Assembly: GCA_019155185.1 (NCBI GenBank) | Contig: CM032802.1 | Coordinates: forward strand, 893,501 to 957,500 | From: Beaufortia kweichowensis | Lineage: Eukaryota > Chordata > Actinopteri > Cypriniformes > Gastromyzontidae | Reading direction: 5' to 3' | Length of the DNA stretch: 64,000 nucleotides | Shown here: positions 26,791 through 38,989 of the stretch, one piece after another | Layout: every line of letters begins with the position of its first letter | Numbering within the stretch: the first letter of the stretch is position 1 | Made by a program: the position numbers and the translations under genes | The notes under the pieces: generated by a model | What the model was told of the DNA's origin: nothing | Database searches by the model: none | What the model saw: the letters and a program-made list of their open reading frames with translations, nothing else

Positions 26791-28084
26791 TGTATAAAAT
26801 AAATGAATCTAGTGTATTTAACATGGAAATCCTTTAACAGAACCATGTGAAAGTGAATCCAAACTCCAAAATCAAGCACAGACATCAAAGAGCAAAAGTC
26901 AAATCTCTTAAATATCTTCTTTTAAACGTTTATCATTGACAGAGACAAGAGCAAAAGGAGACTTCTCATTCTGTCTCATCTAAACCTTCAGAAGACATTT
27001 CAGAAAATTCTCAAACTGTGACCAAGATCTCTAATCTACCAAAGTCTGCAATTAAATGAGATCTTCATATAAACTCAAACATTCCTCATCACAATCTCTC
27101 ACGACCAATGATCTGCATTCTGCTAGTTATATTAATTTTACAGCTCTGTCATTTACTGTCCTTACACGAACCATACAGTCCACAAAACCACACGCACAAA
27201 TCATATTTCACATATCTGATGTGAGAATCATGTTTAGTGTAGCTATGATCTTCACCCTGACATTGACAATCATTTAGAATAGAGTCTTGACATGTATATG
27301 TACCTGTCTACTGTAATGAAGACATCCCACACATTCAGACTGGATTAATGAACACGAGAGAGATGATGAAGTTATCAGTGATGACACCTGGAGGATGTGA
27401 ACGGTCCAGCGGCTGGAGGTGAAACACTCTCTCTCTCTCTCTCTCTCTCTAAAGTCAGTTTGACTGTGAATCCTGTACAAACCTCAAGCTTTGACATTTG
27501 CATGTCAAGAAATACATTTTCACATTTTTTCACATTTTTTCATAAAGACTTGTAAAAGTTTCTATTTATGCACATGAGTTTCTCTTTTTTCTGTTTCTGT
27601 TCATATGACCTTCTCATGAGCAGAAATGTGTGCATGTGTGTTTCTCAGACTGCTTTGGTTTAGTGCACGTCACAGGCTCATCTGATCTCAAGGTCTCTCG
27701 TCCTCCACAGGGAGAGAGAGAGAGAAAGTGAAGGCCTGTAGATGGTTCAATCCATGCCTTTAAAACCATTTCAAATGTAAACTGAATACAGACCAACAAA
27801 GCAAACCTTATTTTTAACAAGGTTTATTAAAATAATATTTATTGAAATAAGTTTGATCCTGTGCGATGTGTTTAGTATAAAAATACCCCAAATATTAAAC
27901 TTCAGCATGTGATATGTCTATAAAAATACAGATACGATCTGTTTTACAGACATGAACTATAAACAAATCAGATCCTGTGGAGGAGATCTGTGCTGTTCTA
28001 TAAACAATCAGAAATTCAACCTTCATTTGTCTGGTGAATTAAATGATTAAAAATCCCATTGAAAGAGAAACTATATCTCAACTA
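26791..28084. other. No supported gene; (CT)n at 27427-27451
   Basis: AT-rich sequence with a short CT tract and the near-duplicate word cacattttttcacattttttca near 27521. Confidence 0.5.
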
Positions 28085-28165
28085 TATCTAGGGACAAAAG
28101 AACACCCTAGCAACCATACAGATGCCACCCTAGCGACCACAGAAAAGATCATAGCAACCACACTA
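28085..28165. repeat. CCCTAGCAACC-type repeat R3, copy 2
   Basis: Contains aacaccctagcaaccatac, gccaccctagcgaccac and atcatagcaaccacac. Confidence 0.65.
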
Positions 28166-28329
28166 TACAATATAATATATTTCTCAAATATTTTAGATGC
28201 TTCATATACATTTAGTAATTTTCCTTCAGTGGATTTATAGGAGTCACTGACCCGTCACATACCAGGTTAACAGAATAAACTAATCATTGTTTTCAGTTGA
28301 GTCTCTGTTCATACAGCTGTGTTAAAATA

Positions 28330-28595
28330 AGCAGCTGATGTTAACCGTAGAGATGAAACGGCTTGTGTGTTTGTGTTTATTCTCATGAAGGCCGTCGAAC
28401 ACGATCCCTGTGAACGCTGAAGCAGGAGAAAGCGTCTCAGTAACATTATACTCATGAATGCAGCATGATTTGCAGATGGGTTGGTAATGACATGCTGGCT
28501 GTCCTCTCCGCTGTGATTTAATTACATTAAGAGGAAGCTAAATGAGGTTTCACAAACATTGACAGATGGGAGGATTTACTGAAGCTCAGTGTGTC
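28330..28595. other. Candidate conserved noncoding block
   Basis: A repeat-free block with gatttaattacattaagagg, gatttgcagatgggttgg, tactcatgaatgcagc and a MEIS-like TGACAGATGGG. No coding frame. Confidence 0.38.
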
Positions 28596-29279
28596 AGTGA
28601 TCACATTTACCTTCTGAGCATCACAACAACACACAGAGAGTTATTCTGACATATACAAGAGAACAAAACGTCTGAAACACACTCTTTTCACCATTCACTT
28701 CTTATAGTCTTACAGATTAAACTTTTTTTTTTTCTTAAAAAAATTGAAAAATGATATGGAGTTGGTCAGATTTCACTGCAGGTTGTCTACCTCACATAAC
28801 TGTGTGTGTGACACATAATCTTGAATCTTGATTGTGTTTCTCCATGTGTCTTTACCTTTAAACGCTGCTGTATGCTGGAAACTGAGAACTGCTTCCTCAC
28901 CAAATATCTACTAGAAATCTCTAAATGTTTTGATATGCAGCTCTCACAGAAGATCACCAAACATCTGATCTTATTCTCTCTAATGGCTGGATGTTTCTTG
29001 TCTGGTCAGGTTTAAACTTTGAAGCCGTTTCAAATAAAGCAAAGCTTTTTAGCCTTTTGCCTAATTTGCTGCGTTTTATGTACAGATCAGAAGTAAACAG
29101 AGCATCTCTGCGGATTACAGCTTCTAGTTGAAGAAAGTCAATGAAGAAGAGGTCCCTGAATAATAATGATGAGAGAGAGAGAGTGTTGTATTTTACAGGT
29201 CTACAGATTTGTGAGATGGAAATGTATTATTTGTCATAAATAAGTCTGTGATGTCACGCTGTTGTTTTGGTTATTTCAC

Positions 29280-29870
29280 CTGAATGTTTTCACAGGTCCC
29301 CGACAGCAATCTGACTCCAGCTGAAGTGGACTGAATTCTGATTGGCTGCGGTTGATCTCGACACAGAAAAAGTCTGTCCTCTTGATTATCAGCGAGCGAT
29401 CCGTCACTCAAGTGCTGTTAGAGAAAGCGTCTGACCTCATAAGGTACTGGTACTTGTGTTTTGTCAGAACGGCTATTGGTGCCGATGAATCTGAGCTCTT
29501 TAACAATGAAAGCAATTCACAGGAATGAAACGTCTCTCTCTCTCTCTCTTCAGAAGGCAGCGGTTCATCTCATCTTTGTGAGTGAACCGTGTCCTGCTGA
29601 GCCACAGAAATCAGCTCTTAACCCACAACACTGTCAGCGGCGCGGGAAACGCTCTCTGCTCCCAATTTTGACGGTAATTTCTCTCCGGTGCCGTTCCCAT
29701 GGCGATTCACGGCCAATCTCTCAATTGTCCTTAAACAATTATTTGCGTGGAAGACGAGATGAAACGATGAGAGTAAAAGCTTTACTCTCTGAACTGATGC
29801 GGCACGTTTTACTTCAACAATGTGAAAACAATCGCACGAGTCAAACACAACACAACCTGAAATAACTAAC
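29280..29870. other. Candidate conserved noncoding block
   Basis: A repeat-poor block with tgattggctgcggttgatc, cgctctctgctcccaatttt, ggtgccgttcccatggcg, ccttaaacaattatttgcgtgg and gatgcggcacg. Open frames on both strands (134 and 76 codons) conflict and match no family. The + frame crosses a CT run. Confidence 0.38.
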
Positions 29871-30196
29871 TAACTAAAAATAACAAAATAAACTAAACGC
29901 TGATAGCGGTTTGTTTTACGTTCCAGTATATTATAAGCTTGTGTAGCTTGACTCTAGTGATAAGACGGGGGTCGAAGTCTGAATGCTTTTATATAACCTT
30001 CATCTCATCCACTTCAGTTGCAGCTTCACAATCCTCTGAGCATGTCAAGATAATCCTCTCCTTTCTTTCCCTTTATTGACATGCATTTAGTTTAAAAAAG
30101 CAGAAGAGCAAAAACACCTTTTCTGTTTGTGTCTGAGACTATGCAAAGACACATCTGACTGCAAATAAAATATAATTAAATTAAAATGACTCTCAA

Positions 30197-30274
30197 CAGG
30201 CGTGGATTTATTTAACACCGTAAATCAGAAGATTGTGAGAGAAACTGCTATGAAACACAAGGTCTGCTGTGTAA
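30197..30274 (+). repeat. 78-bp inverted duplication A, left arm
   Basis: This 78-bp segment (caggcgtggatttatttaac to gctgtgtaa) recurs in inverted orientation at 33600-33677 with a single mismatch (C/T at the word cacCgtaaat). The two arms lie 3.3 kb apart on either side of the chst8 coding exon. Similarity stops abruptly at both ends. Confidence 0.95.
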
Positions 30275-30284
30275 TATCTGTAAA

Positions 30285-30306
30285 AATACACACACACACA
30301 CACACA
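30285..30306. repeat. (CA)n microsatellite
   Basis: Ten to eleven ca units beside the left arm of inverted duplication A. Confidence 0.9.
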
Positions 30307-30899
30307 GCTGAACATTTAAATGTTAATCAATAAAACATCTTTGAAAGGGATTTTGTTTCCCTCACTAAAGAAAGAAACTAAATGCACAACACAACTGAAT
30401 GCATTAAAAAAAGAAAAACGTATTTTTAAAGGCAAATTGCTGTTAAATAAATCTGCATTTAAATCTCATTCAGTCACAATCGCTCTCTTAAATCTCATGT
30501 GTCAAAGATCTCTATCAGGTAGTGACGACCCTAAGAAACACACCCGATGTCAGGTATGAGTGTTTGTGTCGTGTCTCTTTATTAATGCCGCTCACGACCG
30601 CCGAGGTGCGACTGTGGCCAACATTTATCACGCGGCTTGTGAACAAGCCTCACAAGTCAGATATACAGCACTGAAAACACCCCGTCTACAGTATATCATA
30701 TATAAAAGAAAATGTACATTCAGACGTCATTACAGAATAAATGCAGACGGCATGAAGCATGAAGTGTCCCGTCAACCCTATAGAGTTTATTGACAGACAC
30801 CTGAAGAAACCAAACAAATCTATGAATCCTACACGAATGAGTCTGAGAGATTTTATGTTGGGAATGAACTTCATGTTAGACGGTGTTGTTGGTTTTTAC

Positions 30900-31098
30900 C
30901 TGGAGTTTGTTGTATGACCATGTCTGAGAGATCCTGCAGGTGGATGAAGAGCACCAGACCTCCCACCGCAAACAGCAACAGAAAGCAGAAGGGACACGGC
31001 AGCTTACAGACGGATACCCGTAATCTCCTCCTCACCCGGACAGCATCTATCATCTTACAGTCTATAAAGAACATCACTGATCACTGGCAAACACACAC
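30900..31098 (-). CDS. chst8: chst8-like first coding exon: membrane anchor of a GalNAc-4-O-sulfotransferase
   Basis: A small - strand exon. Upstream is a good acceptor (pyrimidine tract ending CTCTCTTCAG, AG at 31100-31099). Downstream is the donor GTAAAAAC (GT at 30899-30898). The first ATG is at 31074, with a second in-frame ATG at 31053, so 58 or 51 codons plus one base are encoded. The product is a type II membrane start: a basic cytoplasmic stretch (RVRRRLR), then one hydrophobic segment (CPFCFLLLFAVGGLVLFIHL, about residues 27-46), then LQDLSD and QQTPG at the splice. Human CHST8 has LLFGAAGLLLFISLQD and QQVPG at the same place, also with a phase-1 junction by my reading. CHST8 transfers sulfate from PAPS to C4 of terminal GalNAc in the Golgi, as on pituitary hormone glycans. 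The catalytic domain is not in this window and would lie to the left. The paralogue chst9 is a weaker alternative; the divergent pepd neighbour favours chst8. Confidence 0.78.
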
Positions 31099-31156
31099 CT
31101 GAAGAGAGAGACACACAGACACACAACATGTTTAATCCAGATCTGATGAAGCTAAT

Positions 31157-31215
31157 AATGATTTACATTTATTCATTTAGCAGACACTTTTATCCAAAGC
31201 GACTTACAATGATAA
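31157..31215 (-). mobile_element. SINE tail fragment
   Basis: Contains tttacatttattcatttagc and agacacttttatccaaagcg followed by acttacaat. This is the tail of the SINE family at 18115, antisense, lying 60 bp upstream of the chst8 exon acceptor. Confidence 0.7.
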
Positions 31216-31219
31216 TCTT

Positions 31220-32222
<1,003 letters not shown>

Positions 32223-33039
32223 AATAATTAAAGTCTTGTGTATGATGGCATGTAAATGAGATGTTGGTCAAGTCATCTCTCACATAATGATGAGAGGATG
32301 CAGGAGTCACTGGATGATGTTGCCATAGTAACACACATAATATGACCATATACTGTCAATAGATCTGTACATGAATGTGGTAACATTAACGTCTGACAGT
32401 GCTCTGAGCTTTTCTTTATGAAGCAGGACATCTAACAATAAATCATGAAAAATGTGAAGGTTCTAGATCACAGACGTCAGTCAGCTTTCTTAGTCTTCAC
32501 TTATAAAACAGATTTTGTATTCCCTTCCTGAATACTTTATATGAAAAAGAAAATTCACAGTCTGTGATTTCAGATCCACACCATACAAAGTATTATAACT
32601 GTTGTGATCAATTGTTAAATTTGTGTATTGTATAGGGACGACTGCAGCTGTGTGTGTGTGTGCGTCTGCAGATGGTCATTCACACACACACACAAAAGCC
32701 ATTGATGTGCTCGTCTCTGTATTTTACAAACTCTTCACATTCACTGAACATAATAATCTTCATTACATGAAGGACTGAAGCAGAATTTCATTTAATCAGG
32801 TGTGTTATTAATAAGACAGTATTGTGTTGTTATGTGTGGCTTGTGTATGTGTGTGTATGCGAGTATTCAGCCTTTGATTGATTTCCAATATCTTGCTCAT
32901 TTGAGAACATATTCTGTGATGAAAACCCTCACAAAAAACTGCATTTAATAAATGGCCATCATCCTGTAAAACACTGTATCTGGCTAAAATCTAACTGGTT
33001 CAAACTCAGAGATAATAATATTGTTCAGATGATTCACTT

Positions 33040-33350
33040 GTTTCAGGACATTTCTCAATGGTTTCATTTAAGTATCAACATAATCTCAGATGTTTCTTTA
33101 AAAAACAGACAATTGTTAAATTACATGAAGAATATTAAGGTGTAAATAATTGTAGATTGTTGAGGTAAAATGATCTGGATTTGGGTAAATTTGATGAGAA
33201 ATGTTTGAGTTCAAAGTGAAATCTTCAGTAATATTGAATTTAGATATTTCTGACTCTTTTTCAGGAGAAATATCAGAGACACACATGAGACTAAAACAAA
33301 AGTTTCCATTTGATCTTCATTTATCTCACACATGTCCAGGAGAAATAACT
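33040..33350 (-). repeat. Interspersed repeat R1, copy 2 (inverted)
   Basis: The reverse complement shares gtttcatttaagtatcaac, aatctcagatgtttct, ttgtagattgttgaggtaaaat and gatgagaaatgttt with the other R1 copies at 5270 and 48640. Confidence 0.65.
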
Positions 33351-33541
33351 GAGATCTCAGCTGTGATTTTTTTTGTTTATATGGAAATTCCGTCACATCA
33401 CAATGTATTTTCACTTTAATTCAACACAGAAATTACTGATTATAAGAAACTTGCACCTTTGTTCAGAAGACTGTATATCTTGCCGAATGTCATTCACACA
33501 CACGGATGCAGAAACAACACCAAAGAATTCAAAAAACCGAC

Positions 33542-33578
33542 ACGGAGGCGAACCGCAATGTTAATTTACTGCCTCCGT
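33542..33578. other. Short hairpin
   Basis: An 8-bp perfect stem, acggaggc paired with gcctccgt, around a 21-base AT-rich loop. It lies 22 bp left of the right arm of inverted duplication A. Confidence 0.5.
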
Positions 33579-33599
33579 CTCGAAACAATCTGTCTGTTG

Positions 33600-33677
33600 T
33601 TACACAGCAGACCTTGTGTTTCATAGCAGTTTCTCTCACAATCTTCTGATTTACAGTGTTAAATAAATCCACGCCTG
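33600..33677 (-). repeat. 78-bp inverted duplication A, right arm
   Basis: Reverse complement of 30197-30274 with one mismatch in 78. It sits inside a repeat-free, regulatory-looking block (about 33540-33840). Confidence 0.95.
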
Positions 33678-33850
33678 CTGTGAGACGATATAAAGCACAT
33701 CCAGCATCAAGGCAGCTCATGACAGATGGGTGTAGACAGAAAAGCCCGTTCCACCCTCGACCGGCTCTAAAACTGACAGAAAATATACCAGAAACATTTC
33801 TTCTGCATATATTACATCCCGGCATCTCTGTTTTTATTTATAGCTGACCT
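33678..33850. other. Candidate conserved noncoding block flanking arm A
   Basis: A repeat-free block (aaagcacatccagcatcaag, aaagcccgttccaccctcg, ccggctctaaaactgac). A 98-codon open frame on the - strand covers it and the arm but has no recognised family. Confidence 0.3.
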
Positions 33851-34326
33851 CCAGCACACAAACTATTTCAGCTCCAACAGAATCAATAAGCTTTGTTTGG
33901 TTAATTCTGCTGTGAACAGGCCAGAGCTGTAGACACTACAGACACAAACAGAGGATCGATGAGACACTTTCAACACTACTTTACATTTGCATTCTTTCAA
34001 ATCACACAGAATTCCTCATCCTCAATCATGTTTATTTGATTAAACTGGATGTTTTTTGTTTTTATTGTCAAACCTACTGCGATTGATCATATAAAGTTAA
34101 TAAAGAAACTGCACACAATTAATTTCTTCAAGCAGCAATCCATAACTTTTCTGGTTTAAAATTTATAATAATGATGCTTAACTTTAACTGGCAAGTGATT
34201 TTGGTTTAGTTATAGTTATCGCTGCTCTAAATGTACTCATCTTTTAAGATAAAAAATGCCTCAACGATTTTGGCAAAACAGAAAACCCATGTGGTCTGAG
34301 CATCAGTCAGTCAATACAAAGAGTTT

Positions 34327-34370
34327 ATATATATATATATATATATAAAGAAAGAAAGAAAGAGAAATAA
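34327..34370. repeat. (TA)n plus (AAAG)n
   Basis: About ten ta units followed by aaagaaagaaagaaag. Confidence 0.95.
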
Positions 34371-34807
34371 AGGAGCAGTTTAAATTTGGGCAGCTGTGGT
34401 GACCCAGATACCGTGTGTCTGTGTGCAGTCGTGTCCTCTGGGATTGATGCTACAATAATATCCTCTGGTATACCGGAGAAGAGCTTTTATTGATTCTCTC
34501 AAGGTCTGTTTCTATTGTTTTGTGAGCGTTATAATACGCTTTCCTGAAACCCACATGAAGACAAACACTCAAATTAAAGAATCTCCATTTAAACTCGACA
34601 TGAAATCAAAATCTGCTTTGGTATGTTTCTGCTTTTATTATGAACGAAAATGTTCGCTTTTGTCATCATTCACTAAAATGTAAAGTTATGATTGTTGAGT
34701 TTAACAGTTTCTGTAACTAATATTTTTAATATCAAAGTAAAATTAAGTACATTATGGCGTCATCTTAAAGTGTCTTGCAGAGCACAAGATCAAACCAGTA
34801 AATCATC

Positions 34808-34849
34808 ACAGGTTTATGAATGCTCGTTCATCTGTAAATAATTCAAGAG
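34808..34849 (-). repeat. 42-bp inverted duplication B, left arm
   Basis: This 42-bp segment (acaggtttatgaatgctcg to attcaagag) matches the reverse complement of 38537-38578 at 39 of 42 positions, including an uninterrupted run of more than 20 bases around acagatgaacgagc. Confidence 0.9.
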
Positions 34850-35479
34850 CGAGCACAACCAATCACAGATCCTCTCGTCAAGATGGAGAAAATCAAATCC
34901 ATTTAATCTCCCTAAAAATCATTTTTTTCTTGCAAAATAAATGATATAAATATATATTAATCAGAATACACATCCTAAAATTTCATTACTGTAACTGTAC
35001 TTTAAGGGAACTGTAACATTTACAAAACATGTCTCAAAGTTCCTCATAAAAGACTGCATGAGATGATCATAAAATGTTTGTTTAATTAGAAGCTAAAATG
35101 AGCTAAGATAAGATGCTTGAAATGAAATGAGCTTCACGATAATAAGTGTCATAAAGACGGTGTGCACATTACAAACCTGATTAAAACATTTAATAAAGTA
35201 ACAGAGTTATATTATCTGAAAACACCTGCGCTGGATGATATACTGCTTAAAAATTCCAACAGGTACAAAACCAAAATGAGAAAATCATGGGAGAAAGATG
35301 CCAAAAATACAGCAGGGGCCTGAAAACCAATGAATTATTAATAACCGACTCGCATTCATCTGCTAAAAATCTGTGAAACATGACACACTTCACCCGTCCT
35401 TCTCTTCTGAACGAATTTAGACAAATCAAATTGTACATTTTCATATAAATGAAGGGTCTATCTCGCCTGTTGGTTTCTT

Positions 35480-35765
35480 TCAGGGAGATTGTGAAACATT
35501 TCCAGTTTGTTAAAAATAGGCCTCATCAATCTGGAAGTGCCGGTGGCACGGGCTCAGAGCTGGCACGCACCAGAGGGGATTTCTAAATTACAATCCAGTG
35601 GCCCGGTGCCAATCTCATCCGTCAATATGGGCCAGAATCTGTCTGTGCCAAACGCACCTTCACAATGAAACCCTGCGAGGGAGCGCAAAGCTCTTCATGT
35701 GCCGCCCGGAGGCGAGAGACCGCGAGGATGCTCCACTTTAAGAGGATTCCTTAACTTCAGTGTGA
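35480..35765. other. Candidate conserved noncoding block
   Basis: Among the most GC-rich nonrepetitive DNA here. It contains ggaagtgccggtggcacggg, agctggcacgcaccagagg, cagtggcccggtgccaatc, gtctgtgccaaacgc and ccgcccggaggcgagagacc. The repeated TGGCACG/TGCCA half sites suggest NFI-type binding. No coding frame of note. Confidence 0.45.
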
Positions 35766-36134
35766 TCGTGAATTTAAATGCTGCACATTTAATATTAATA
35801 TAAAAACTGGCTTCTGTCTTCACTTTCTATCATCTTAATTAATGCCTTCCTATCTAACATTCTCACAACATTGACTGACATTTTAGAAAAGTTTTCAAAA
35901 ACATTCTTGCAGTCATATAACAATATGACATTAGATGTCATTGCTAAATGTTGGCTTACATTGTTAGTGAAACATTTAGAACTGACATTTTCATAACTAA
36001 ATAGCAGTTTAGCAAAATGTTATTAAAATTTGTTAACTGGTTTTATTTTCATGCTTCAACATGCTTCTATCCCCTCGCAATGCAAGACAAAATGCAAAAT
36101 TGATCATGCAATCCGTAACGTATTTGTTGTCCAT

Positions 36135-36215
36135 GCATTCAATTCAGTTTTATTTAGATAACGCTTTTTACAATGTAAAATTGTTGCAAAGCTTTATACT
36201 TTCTGCATGACAGAA
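36135..36215 (+). mobile_element. Fish 'TTTATTTATATAGCGC' type repeat fragment
   Basis: Reads attcaattcagttttattta, then gataacgctttttacaatg and taaaattgttgcaaagctt. This is a decayed match to a dispersed retroelement tail common in teleosts, recalled from experience rather than searched. Confidence 0.5.
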
Positions 36216-36367
36216 CAGCATAAAATTGATGTCTGTAATGAATCAATATGTGCATTACTGAGTGATGTGACAGATACAGACTTTAGGTCAAGATCACTAA
36301 AGTTAGCAGGTTAAAATCAGCAGATATTTGGCTTGTTGTTTAACAAAACAAAATTCAACCTAACTGT

Positions 36368-36437
36368 GTCACCACAAAAGCATCTGCATAGCAACGCACT
36401 TAAAAACTCTTTAGCAACCACACCGTGATGCCTAAAA
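36368..36437. repeat. CCCTAGCAACC-type repeat R3, copy 3
   Basis: Contains gcatctgcatagcaacgc and ctctttagcaaccacacc, in the same style as 12330-12470. Confidence 0.5.
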
Positions 36438-36959
36438 CAGGCTTCATTTGTATGCAAAATATGATTTCTATTTTTTATACTTTGGGGAAATGAAACGATG
36501 TGCAGTCTGTATATTTGAGAGATTTTCTCCTGCTGTGTGTATGTGCATGTGTATGGTGTAGCATCAGCAGGGGTAAAATAACTCTTCTCTGCACGACTTC
36601 ACGCTCTTATTTCTGCCACTCTGTAATTTTCCAGTATACACCCATCAAAAGCACAGTTACAGGGCGGTGGACTCCACACCTGGATAAACTGTGTTTCATT
36701 ACACCCCATGCACAGGTTAACAGAACAGAAGAGCGAACGGACCAGAACCATCATCTGTCATCTGCTCGGGAGGCCTTTATAGACCACGGTAATCCATTAC
36801 AGTCAGAATTCAGCATCACACCGAGCCTGTAGAACAGCGTTTAAAGAGTCGTCGATTGAGGCTTGACATTGAGGGTATAAAAGCAATGAAAGAATTCTGT
36901 ATAATGCATTTACACAGGTTATGTATTAGTAGGATCTATGCAGCTCTGCGTCTCTCACA

Positions 36960-37140
36960 CATAAACTCATTTAAGTAACGTGTCCTCGGCATCTGAAGGC
37001 CGTCTGCGTTTACACAACCGACTCGTGACGCAAGTGACCTTGACCTTCCCCGAGTTTCATTAGACAGCGTTTTGAAGTGAATCATTCTTGCCGTGTCCCT
37101 GAACACCAGCGAATCACAGTTGACATTTGATCTGAAACTC
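36960..37140. other. Candidate conserved noncoding block
   Basis: A repeat-free block with aacgtgtcctcggcatctg, aaggccgtctgcgtttac, acgcaagtgaccttgacctt (a nuclear-receptor-like TGACCTTGACCT) and ccccgagtttcattag. Confidence 0.35.
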
Positions 37141-37519
37141 AGTGGCCGGATACGTAATCGAGTTTGACTTGATCCATCGATCCCAGTAAAGCCAGTACAT
37201 CACACACTGTGTCCAGTTTCCACAGTTACTGTCAGGAAAGATCTGATCCTGTCCATCAATAAAGACTGAAGACGTAACCAAGAACAAGATGTGATTTAAC
37301 AATTCTCGCTGTTTGTTTTTATTTCTCATGTAAGGAGACACATCTGAGACTAATGAAACACGACTGAGAACAGTATTTGAAACGGTATTAAATTTTTCAT
37401 TTTTTTAAGTCTGAATCATCCGTTTTAAAAACATTTGTTTCATTACAAAACTGAACATGCGTTGGCACAAATGTCTACAAAACTTTCAAATATTTCATCA
37501 TACACCTTACACTCCTACA

Positions 37520-37665
37520 AATAAAGGTACAAAACTAATGTTCCATAAAGAACCTTCAACATTTTGTTGCATAAAAGGTTCTTTGTGGTTGAAAAGGTTC
37601 TTCAGACAATAAAAGGTCAAAAAGAAATTGTTCTTAAAAGAATCTTTTTACACTATTATAGTGTA
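37520..37665. repeat. AAAGAACC-type repeat R2, copy 3
   Basis: Contains gttccataaagaaccttc, aaaaggttctttgtggttg and aaaggttcttcagac. Confidence 0.65.
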
Positions 37666-38214
37666 AGATCAAACGTTTCAATCACTAAACTTCTACCCAA
37701 TGATCTATAAATGACCCGTCGAATCATGTGACTGACTAATCCACATACAGCACATCTCTGCCATCTCACAAATCATCTTCGTGAACCTCACTGATGTTTA
37801 TTAAGTGTATCATACTGTAAGTGAGGTCATTGAACATTTTATTTACTGAACTGGATGAGACTGTTAATGTGTTTGTGATCATTTTTGTGGTCGACAGATG
37901 TTTAACTAAGTGCTTAATGCAGCTCTCCATTGAAAGATCATCACTTAATGCTATCAGATAATAAAACAATAACAGAGTTCAGTGGCTCAGTCATGAAATG
38001 TTCAAGTTAACATGATAAATTGATGTTAACAGGCATTTGCTGATGAACACAAACAGATTTGTTCTGCTTGTGTGAGCAGCAAAATCACAGATTATTTACA
38101 CATGATCATTTTACTGAAGACTCATCACATTGTCCACATTTAAAGCCAAACCTGATAACTAACCGTTACAGAATATTAAACACTCAGATTACAATTATGA
38201 AATGTTATTCATAA

Positions 38215-38450
38215 ATAACTGTATATGACATTAAATCTGAAATCACCTTTACACCATCTTGAGCATCGTCTGCTCGTCTCTTACTCATCCTCATGTCATT
38301 TCTATACCATACCACTTCATCTGTAGTTAACTGCTGGTTATATGGATGACTTTTAGTTTGTACAGCGAGAGACGTCTGTGAAATCCAGGCTAAAATCTCA
38401 AAATCTAATTTGAGATTAAAATCTTTAGCCAAAATGATAAAAATAGGTCA
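38215..38450 (-). repeat. Interspersed repeat R5, copy 1 (partial)
   Basis: The stretch gtctgtgaaatccaggctaa, then aatctcaaaatctaatttg at 38370-38415, resembles 51228-51290 (gtctgtgaaaaccagcctaa). Orientation is uncertain because the region also contains its own inverted word (tttgagattaaaatc). Confidence 0.4.
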
Positions 38451-38536
38451 TGTTTATTGTGATCACGTGACGTTACAGAGATGAGAATTATGTTTAAAGT
38501 CCGATCTGAACAGATCACACACAGCAGATGCAGGAA

Positions 38537-38578
38537 CTCTTGGATCATTTACAGATGAACGAGCATTCAGAAACCTGT
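38537..38578 (+). repeat. 42-bp inverted duplication B, right arm
   Basis: Inverted partner of 34808-34849, with three mismatches in 42. It directly precedes a regulatory-looking block. Confidence 0.9.
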
Positions 38579-38870
38579 TACCATGCGTCCATTAGCATTC
38601 TCATTTATCTTCATTTTTGGAGATGAATTACACGAGCCAGATATGCCACGTCATTTATCATTAAACTGATGCCATGACACAGATATTTCTGAATGAAGAG
38701 AGATTCATTTCCATTTAGAAAACATGATTATTACTGTTCTTTTTCTTATTCATGAAGAATTGTTTTCGCATAAATCATATCATTTGATATGAAATTAAAA
38801 ATTTTAGCTACACCTTTAGGTTTGTCAGCTAATTAGAGGCACATCAGGCCATAATAAATGAACATGAGAC
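38579..38870. other. Candidate conserved noncoding block next to arm B
   Basis: AT-balanced, repeat-free and rich in homeodomain/POU-like words: gcgtccattagcattctc, tcatttatcttcatttttgg, gatgaattacacgagcc, gtcagctaattagaggcac, catcaggccataataaatg. The texture is that of a deeply conserved vertebrate enhancer; this is inference. Confidence 0.45.
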
Positions 38871-38989
38871 ACATGATGAACACACAGATGGAGTTACAGT
38901 CTAAAGAGTCCAGCTGAGAGGAAAGACAGTCGTTCTTCTTCTCTCCCGTCTGTTTTTATGACATTATATGTCTGTGTGTAACAGATCTG

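Noticed and set aside
33529..33825. 98-codon - strand frame covering inverted arm A
   Set aside because: No family resemblance; the partner arm at 30.2 kb is not in an equivalent long frame, so coding constraint does not explain the identity.
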